Positions 4,991 to 9,593 of a stretch of DNA of 9,593 nucleotides are shown here, piece by piece (the first letter of the stretch is position 1; the number at the start of each line of letters is the position of its first letter). Position numbers and translations under genes: made by a program. The DNA comes from an uncultured Dehalococcoidia bacterium (GTDB lineage: Bacteria > Chloroflexota > Dehalococcoidia > Tepidiformales > Tepidiformaceae), in NCBI GenBank assembly GCA_937954195.1, contig CALFYR010000515.1:1-9593 (forward strand), in the 5' to 3' direction. The notes under the pieces are model-generated. The model did no database searches, was not told where the DNA came from, and saw only the letters and a program-made list of their open reading frames with translations.

Positions 4991-7275
4991 GCCCACCCAT
5001 CCAGCAGCAGAGCGCGCCGCGGCGCATTGGCAATGCCGCGATCACCGCTCCGCGCCTGATTATGAGCTGGGAGGATTGGCTCACCTTCGCGGCGGCGTTC
5101 GTGGCGTTCGTTAGCGTGGCCGTCTCGCTGCAGCAGGCGAACTGGGTGACGGGTATGCCCGAGTTCGCGCCGACCGTGGTCGCGGGCCTGCTTATCGGCA
5201 TGGTGGCGGCCAGGACGAAGTACTACGCGGCCGCGATCCACCCGGCTGGCCTGGTGGTCGGGATGGCGGTGGTGGTGTTGCTGGTGCAGGGCTTCGCGGA
5301 AGGCGAAACGCTGACCGACCGGCTGGCTGACTTCCGGGTGCGGATGGTGGAGTGGTTCCAGGTCGTGCGGGATGGCGACATCAGCAACGATGACCTTCCG
5401 TTTGTGACCCTGGCGCACGTGCTGACGTTCCTGGCGGCGTACTTCGCGGCGTGGTCCATCTTCCGGTGGCGGAACGCGTGGTTCGCGGTGATCCCCGCGG
5501 GTGTCATCCTGTTGACGAACATCAGCTTCCTGGATGGCCAGCCGAGCGGGGCGTTCCTGGTGTTCCTGTTCGGCTCGATCATTCTCATCGCGCGGCTGCA
5601 CCTGCAGGCGAACATGGACCGCTGGAAGCGCCAGGGAGTGGAGTACCCCGAATTCATTTCGATTAGCGCAATCCAGCTGACGGTGCTGTCGGCTGCGCTG
5701 CTCGTGATCTTCGCGTGGAACGTGCCGCTCGGGAACCAGGCGAAGAACGTCGAGTCGGTGTTCGACGCCATCACCAAGCCGCTCTCCGGCCAGTCGGACC
5801 ACCTGGTGCGGCTGTTCCACAACATCGACTCCCGCAAGGGCGCGAACTTGCATGGCTTCGGCGACACGCTCCCGATCCAGGGCGAGGTGACCCTGGGCAC
5901 GAAGGAGCTCTTCGAGGTGCAGGTGCCGGAGCCGGGCCTGCTGCGCGCGACCAGCTACGACTTCTACACGGGCAATGGCTGGAAAGTGGGTGACCGCGAT
6001 AGCGAGCGGATCGACGCGCGCGACCTGGCGGTGGATGCCGACGCGGCCACCTACGAAGCACGAGACGTTTCGATCCTGCGAGTGACGGTGAAGGACCCGG
6101 AATCGACGCTGTTGACGCCGGGTTCGCCGCTGGCGGCGAACGTGGATGTCACGGTGCATACCGCGCCGGAGATCATCGGCGACATCGAGAAGATGGTGAG
6201 CCGCCGAGGCCTTCGCGAGAACGACACGTACAACAGCTTCGGTTCGGTTTCGCGGGCAACGGAGGATCAGCTCCGCGCTGACACCGCGGCATACCCGGAC
6301 TGGGTGATCGAGCGGTACCTGCAGCTGCCGGATTCGGTGCCGGACCGGGTGGAAGAAGAAGCTCGCCGGGTTGTGCAGGAAGCGGGAGCGACCACGACGT
6401 ATGACATGGCGAAGGCCATCGAGCAGTACCTTCGCGCCATGCCGTTCGACCTGAACGTGATCTCGCCACCACCGGGACGCGACGCGACGGACTTCCTGCT
6501 GTTCGACCTGAAGCGCGGGTACTTCGACTACACGGCGACTGGCATGGTGGTGATGCTGCGCGAACTGGGCATCCCGGCGCGCATCGCGGTGGGGTATGTG
6601 GTGGACCCGGGTACGGGCGAAGAGACGACCTACACGGTCCGCAAAGACAACGCGTATTCGTGGGTCGAGGTGTACTTCCCGACGTACGGTTGGATCAACT
6701 TCAATCCGACGGCCGATCGGCCCGAGGGCGGTGTCGGCGGTGTCGGCAACATCGTGCCTTCGGAACCATTCGAGATTCCTGACCTTGGCGAACTGTTCCC
6801 GGATGGCGGCGAAATCCTCCCCGAAGACGGCAACGTGCCGGTCGGCGATGCGCTGGCCGAGGAGCCTGTCGTGAACACGCCGTTCAACTGGGCGCTCGTC
6901 TGGGGGCCGGCCCTGGTACTGGCGCTGCTCGCGGCGGCGCTGCTGACGGGCCGCACGGCGTGGAACTGGGGCCTCGGCGGGCTCGATGGCCGGGCGAAGC
7001 TCTGGGCCAAGACGCAGCGCCTTTCGGGATGGATTGGCCTTGGCAGCCGTCCGGCGGAAACCCCGCGCGAGTGGTCTCGCCGGATGGGCAAGACGATTGA
7101 ACGCGAGGATGACGCCGTCCTGCTTTCGAATGCCTACGAGGAAGCCCGCTACGGACGCCCGGATCTCCAGCGGATCGAGGATGAGGACGCGAGTGCCTCG
7201 TATCGGAGCCTGCGGGGTGCGCTCGTATCGAAGCTGTTGCGGCGGAAGCCGAAGCAGCCCACGCCGAAGGCGTAG
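4978..7275 (+). CDS. TgpA-like membrane protein with a degenerate (triad-less) transglutaminase domain
   Basis: A 765-residue protein with the TgpA plan. About seven hydrophobic segments lie in residues 34-248. A long extracytoplasmic part (about 250-635) includes the transglutaminase-like core at roughly 490-580. A last membrane segment lies at about 638-657, and a cytoplasmic DUF4129-like tail contains ETPREWSRR and YEEARYG. The core is easily recognised (MVVMLRELGIPARIAVGY; SWVEVYFP; GWINF) but the catalytic triad is absent: the Cys of GYCDY is Phe516 (codon TTC), the His before SW is Tyr560 (TAT), and the Asp of FDPT is Asn576 (AAT). It is therefore very unlikely to be an active transglutaminase or cysteine protease; a binding or scaffolding role in the envelope is inferred. 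ATG 4978 has GGGAG 7 nt upstream and overlaps the DUF58 gene by 13 nt. Confidence 0.92.
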   Translation: MASISPPIQQQSAPRRIGNAAITAPRLIMSWEDWLTFAAAFVAFVSVAVSLQQANWVTGMPEFAPTVVAGLLIGMVAARTKYYAAAIHPAGLVVGMAVVVLLVQGFAEGETLTDRLADFRVRMVEWFQVVRDGDISNDDLPFVTLAHVLTFLAAYFAAWSIFRWRNAWFAVIPAGVILLTNISFLDGQPSGAFLVFLFGSIILIARLHLQANMDRWKRQGVEYPEFISISAIQLTVLSAALLVIFAWNVPLGNQAKNVESVFDAITKPLSGQSDHLVRLFHNIDSRKGANLHGFGDTLPIQGEVTLGTKELFEVQVPEPGLLRATSYDFYTGNGWKVGDRDSERIDARDLAVDADAATYEARDVSILRVTVKDPESTLLTPGSPLAANVDVTVHTAPEIIGDIEKMVSRRGLRENDTYNSFGSVSRATEDQLRADTAAYPDWVIERYLQLPDSVPDRVEEEARRVVQEAGATTTYDMAKAIEQYLRAMPFDLNVISPPPGRDATDFLLFDLKRGYFDYTATGMVVMLRELGIPARIAVGYVVDPGTGEETTYTVRKDNAYSWVEVYFPTYGWINFNPTADRPEGGVGGVGNIVPSEPFEIPDLGELFPDGGEILPEDGNVPVGDALAEEPVVNTPFNWALVWGPALVLALLAAALLTGRTAWNWGLGGLDGRAKLWAKTQRLSGWIGLGSRPAETPREWSRRMGKTIEREDDAVLLSNAYEEARYGRPDLQRIEDEDASASYRSLRGALVSKLLRRKPKQPTPKA

Positions 7276-7332
7276 TCCGCGCCGATTCGCGGGCCCGTTG
7301 ATGCTATTGACGAACCAATTAAGCTTCGGCGC

Positions 7333-8844
7333 ATGCCGGAAGCCGCAGAGGGCGATGCCGCGGAACCGTTGGACACTCAGGCAAGGCTTGAGCTCCTTGA
7401 CTCCGTGGGTTCGGCGATCTGGGTGTACGACGGCGCGGACATCCTGTACGTCAATCGCGAGTTGGAGAGCCTCACCGGCTATAGCCGGCAGGAGATGCTC
7501 AGGCCGCAGTTCTTCCAGGGACTGATCCATCCGGATGACAGGGAGATGATCGTTGAGCGCGGCCAGGCGCGTGTCCGCGGCGAACAGGTCCCGGAAGACT
7601 ACGAGGTCCGCATCGTGGCGCGAGACGGGAGCGTGAAGACACTCGCGATTCACGGTCGGCGGGCGAACCTGCTCAACCGCTGGGTCTCGGTCGTCTCTGC
7701 TGTGGACGTGACGGAATTGCGGGAGGCTCGCCGTTCCGTTCGCGAAGGCGCGGCGCAGCTGCGGGCGCTCCTGAATGCCGTCCCGGCAACCATCATCGTG
7801 ACGAACGAGCGCGGGAAGCCGACGTTTGTGAACCGCCACTGGCTGGACTTCACGGGGCAACCGCTTGAGGAAGCGATGGCGCGTGGCACCGCTCCGCTCA
7901 TCCACCCGGATGACCTGGAGGAGGCAACGCGGCGCTGGCTGGAAGCACAGCGCGAGCGCACCGCCTACGAAATCGAGTACCGCATTCGCGACCGAAACGG
8001 AGAGTACCGCTGGCAGCTCTTTCGCATCCGGCCCGCGATATCGGAAGAGGGGACACTCTTCGGATGGACGTCGGTCAGCATCGATGTGCACGAGACACGC
8101 CAACTTCGCGAACAACTCGAGCAGACCGTGGCCCAGTTGGCGTCCGCCATCGCGGCCAAAGATGAGGTGCTCGGGCTGATCTCGCACGAACTTCGGACAC
8201 CGTTGACGACGTTGCTCGGCAACGCCTCGTACCTCGGCCGGCATGCGCGCGAAATGACCGGTGACGAAGTGCTGGAGTTTGCGGCGGAAATGCGGCGCGA
8301 TGCGCGGCGGCTCTACAGCGTCGTGGAGAACATGCTCGTCCTTTCCCGGCTTGGTACGGGTGAAACCATCGAAACGGAACCGGTGCGGGTGAACCGGATC
8401 GTGGACGAAGTCGTTGCTGAGTTTCGTGAACGCGCACCCGCTCGCGCGTTCGACGTGTCCATCCAGGGGGACATTCCCCTTGGGCTGGCCAACCCGACCT
8501 ATTACCAGCAGATTCTCGGCAACCTGCTCTCCAATGCGGACAAGTACAGCCCTGCCGGCGGCTCCATCAGAGTGACGGTTGCCGAGCGGGATGGCCGCAT
8601 CGAAACCAGCGTCCTCGATTCGGGGGCCGGCATCCCGGCGGACGATGTTGAGCACGTTTTCTCGCCGTTCTTCCGATCGCGGCAGCATTCGACATTTCAT
8701 GGGCTCGGGCTTGGGCTCACCGTGTGCCAGCGCCTGGTGGAACTCCAGGGCGGCACGATTAGCGTCCGGAACCTGACCGAGGGCGGGTGCAGCTTCCAGT
8801 TCACCATTCCGGTTGCCGAGGTGGATGTCGAAGCGGGGGATTAG
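7333..8844 (+). CDS. Soluble PAS-PAS sensor histidine kinase
   Basis: A 503-residue two-component sensor kinase without membrane segments, so it probably senses a cytoplasmic signal. PAS domain 1 covers about 23-130 and PAS 2 about 145-257; each has an IHPDD motif (65-69; 190-194) and a PAC-like tail (VSAVDVTELR; VSIDVHETRQLR). A short helix leads into the HisKA domain with the H-box SHELRTP, phospho-acceptor His285. The ATPase domain shows the N-box NLLSNADKYSP (Asn401), G1 box DSGAGIP (429-435), F box FSPFF (443-447) and G2 box GLGLGL (457-462), so the kinase looks complete. No response regulator lies in the window, making it an orphan here. The start ATG 7333 has no clear ribosome site; an in-frame stop at 7273-7275 with no other start codon between rules out a longer form. 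Ligand unknown. Confidence 0.93.
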   Translation: MPEAAEGDAAEPLDTQARLELLDSVGSAIWVYDGADILYVNRELESLTGYSRQEMLRPQFFQGLIHPDDREMIVERGQARVRGEQVPEDYEVRIVARDGSVKTLAIHGRRANLLNRWVSVVSAVDVTELREARRSVREGAAQLRALLNAVPATIIVTNERGKPTFVNRHWLDFTGQPLEEAMARGTAPLIHPDDLEEATRRWLEAQRERTAYEIEYRIRDRNGEYRWQLFRIRPAISEEGTLFGWTSVSIDVHETRQLREQLEQTVAQLASAIAAKDEVLGLISHELRTPLTTLLGNASYLGRHAREMTGDEVLEFAAEMRRDARRLYSVVENMLVLSRLGTGETIETEPVRVNRIVDEVVAEFRERAPARAFDVSIQGDIPLGLANPTYYQQILGNLLSNADKYSPAGGSIRVTVAERDGRIETSVLDSGAGIPADDVEHVFSPFFRSRQHSTFHGLGLGLTVCQRLVELQGGTISVRNLTEGGCSFQFTIPVAEVDVEAGD

Positions 8845-8897
8845 CGTTCTTCGGAGCCACCTTCGTGACCACGCGCCGGCCCGGCCGTTCTCTACCT

Positions 8898-9422
8898 ATG
8901 GATACACAAGCGATTTTTGGAGTAACCGAAACCCCGCTGGGCTGGGCGGGCGTGACGCTGCGCTACGGCGCGATCCTCCGGGCGACGCTGTTCCACCGGA
9001 CCAGGTTCGGAGCGGAGGGCGAGTTGGCGTCGTTTGGGGCGGAGCCGGGCGATTCTGCGGCGCTACGCGAGGCGCTGGACCTGCTCGGGGAGTATGCGGC
9101 GGGGCACAACGTTTCGATCGAGGAGTTCCCGGTTGAGATACCGGAGGGTACTGCGCTGCAGCGGAAGACGTGGCTGGCGCTCCGGGAGATTCCACGCGGC
9201 GAGACGCGCAGCTACGGCTGGCTCGCGCGACACGTCGGCGAGGGGCACGCGCCGCGGGCCATCGGGGCTGCTGTGGGGGCGAACCCAATTCCGCTGTGGT
9301 TGCCGTGCCACCGTGTGGTGGCGAGCGATGGTTCGTTGCACGGGTTCGGTGGTGGGCTGGCGATGAAGCAGTCGCTGTTGGAGTTAGAGGGGGCGTTGCC
9401 GCGGCGGTTGGCGCTGGGGTGA
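8898..9422 (+). CDS. ogt: Methylated-DNA--protein-cysteine methyltransferase (O6-alkylguanine repair)
   Basis: A 174-residue suicide DNA repair protein that moves the alkyl group from O6-alkylguanine onto its own cysteine. The C-terminal core is canonical: IPRGETRSYG (98-107), Arg120 of the RAIG helix, Asn129-Pro130, acceptor Cys137 in PCHRV (136-140), FGGG (150-153) and the K-x-x-LL-x-x-E ending. The N-terminal half is the less conserved ribonuclease-H-like domain (TPLGW at 12-16). Two starts compete. ATG 8898 gives the family's usual N-terminus but has no Shine-Dalgarno site. GTG 8865, in frame, has GGAG 8 nt upstream (8853-8856) and would add 11 Arg/Pro-rich residues. I give the ATG because of the family fit; the GTG is a real alternative. 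It lies 53 nt after the kinase gene (20 nt for GTG 8865) and may be co-transcribed. The symbol could equally be written mgmt. Confidence 0.92.
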   Translation: MDTQAIFGVTETPLGWAGVTLRYGAILRATLFHRTRFGAEGELASFGAEPGDSAALREALDLLGEYAAGHNVSIEEFPVEIPEGTALQRKTWLALREIPRGETRSYGWLARHVGEGHAPRAIGAAVGANPIPLWLPCHRVVASDGSLHGFGGGLAMKQSLLELEGALPRRLALG

Positions 9423-9477
9423 GGTTCGGGCCGCCAGCAGTGGGCCCGGGAGTTGTGTGGCGTGGTGGAAGTGACTT

Positions 9478-9497
9478 GCCCGGCATCCCTGCCGGGC
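9478..9497. terminator. Hairpin terminator downstream of the alkyltransferase gene
   Basis: A perfect 8-bp stem, GCCCGGCA (9478-9485) with TGCCGGGC (9490-9497), closed by a TCCC loop, 55 nt after the ogt stop. The following T-rich run is weak (CTCTGTTG). It is the only strong hairpin in the 171-nt tail of the window. The rest of that tail shows no gene or RNA that I can support. Confidence 0.5.
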
Positions 9498-9593
9498 CTC
9501 TGTTGCTCGTGGTGGTACGGAGTGTGGGTGGTTGAGGGTGTTGGGCGGTGGTGTGCCTGAGGTGTAGCGCTTACTGGCGTGCGCGCCTCTGAT

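Noticed and set aside
7275..7294. Small hairpin (CCGCG with CGCGG around a CCGATT loop) after the TgpA-like gene, considered as a terminator
   Set aside because: Only five solid pairs plus a wobble, with no T-tract; common by chance in GC-rich DNA.
4792..8700. A 1302-codon open frame on the minus strand, antisense to the DUF58, TgpA-like and kinase genes
   Set aside because: Its product is dominated by Arg, His, Ala, Val and Asp, with no recognisable domain, and the opposite strand carries three well-conserved genes. Long stop-free antisense frames are expected in GC-rich coding DNA.

Overview
The window is GC-rich chromosomal DNA from a bacterium, densely packed with ordinary-looking protein genes. 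There are no rRNA or tRNA genes, insertion sequences, CRISPR arrays or phage genes that I can see. High GC, Shine-Dalgarno-type GGAG/GGGAG sites, some GTG starts, and the protein styles (membrane-anchored cupredoxin, MoxR/DUF58/TgpA-like cluster, soluble multi-PAS histidine kinase) would suit a Chloroflexota or similar deep-branching lineage. That placement is a guess from impression, not a phylogenetic result.

Layout from left to right. (1) At the left edge, on the minus strand, is the N-terminal part of a single-pass membrane protein of unknown function. (2) A plus-strand pair follows: a classical short-chain dehydrogenase/reductase overlapping by 4 nt a TrmO-type tRNA methyltransferase. 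The pair is closed by a strong hairpin that probably serves convergent transcripts from both sides. (3) On the minus strand is a five-helix membrane protein with a C-terminal type 1 copper (cupredoxin) domain. Its leader carries two overlapping, mutually exclusive inverted repeats ending next to the ribosome binding site. (4) A divergent plus-strand operon starts behind an extended -10 promoter: a MoxR-family AAA+ ATPase, a DUF58 protein and a large TgpA-like membrane protein with a transglutaminase-fold domain. The genes are separated by 6 nt and then overlap by 13 nt. (5) A soluble PAS-PAS-HisKA-HATPase histidine kinase with no neighbouring response regulator comes next. (6) Last is an O6-methylguanine-DNA methyltransferase followed by a terminator-like hairpin. 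The final ~95 nt hold nothing I can call with confidence.

The most unusual point is in the TgpA-like protein. The region aligns cleanly with the transglutaminase core, yet all three catalytic positions are replaced (Cys to Phe516, His to Tyr560, Asp to Asn576), with the surrounding motif residues kept. This suggests a MoxR-DUF58 system whose transglutaminase partner has become a non-catalytic binding or scaffold domain. The second point is the switch-like double inverted repeat in the cupredoxin leader. The rest of the window looks like normal housekeeping and envelope functions.
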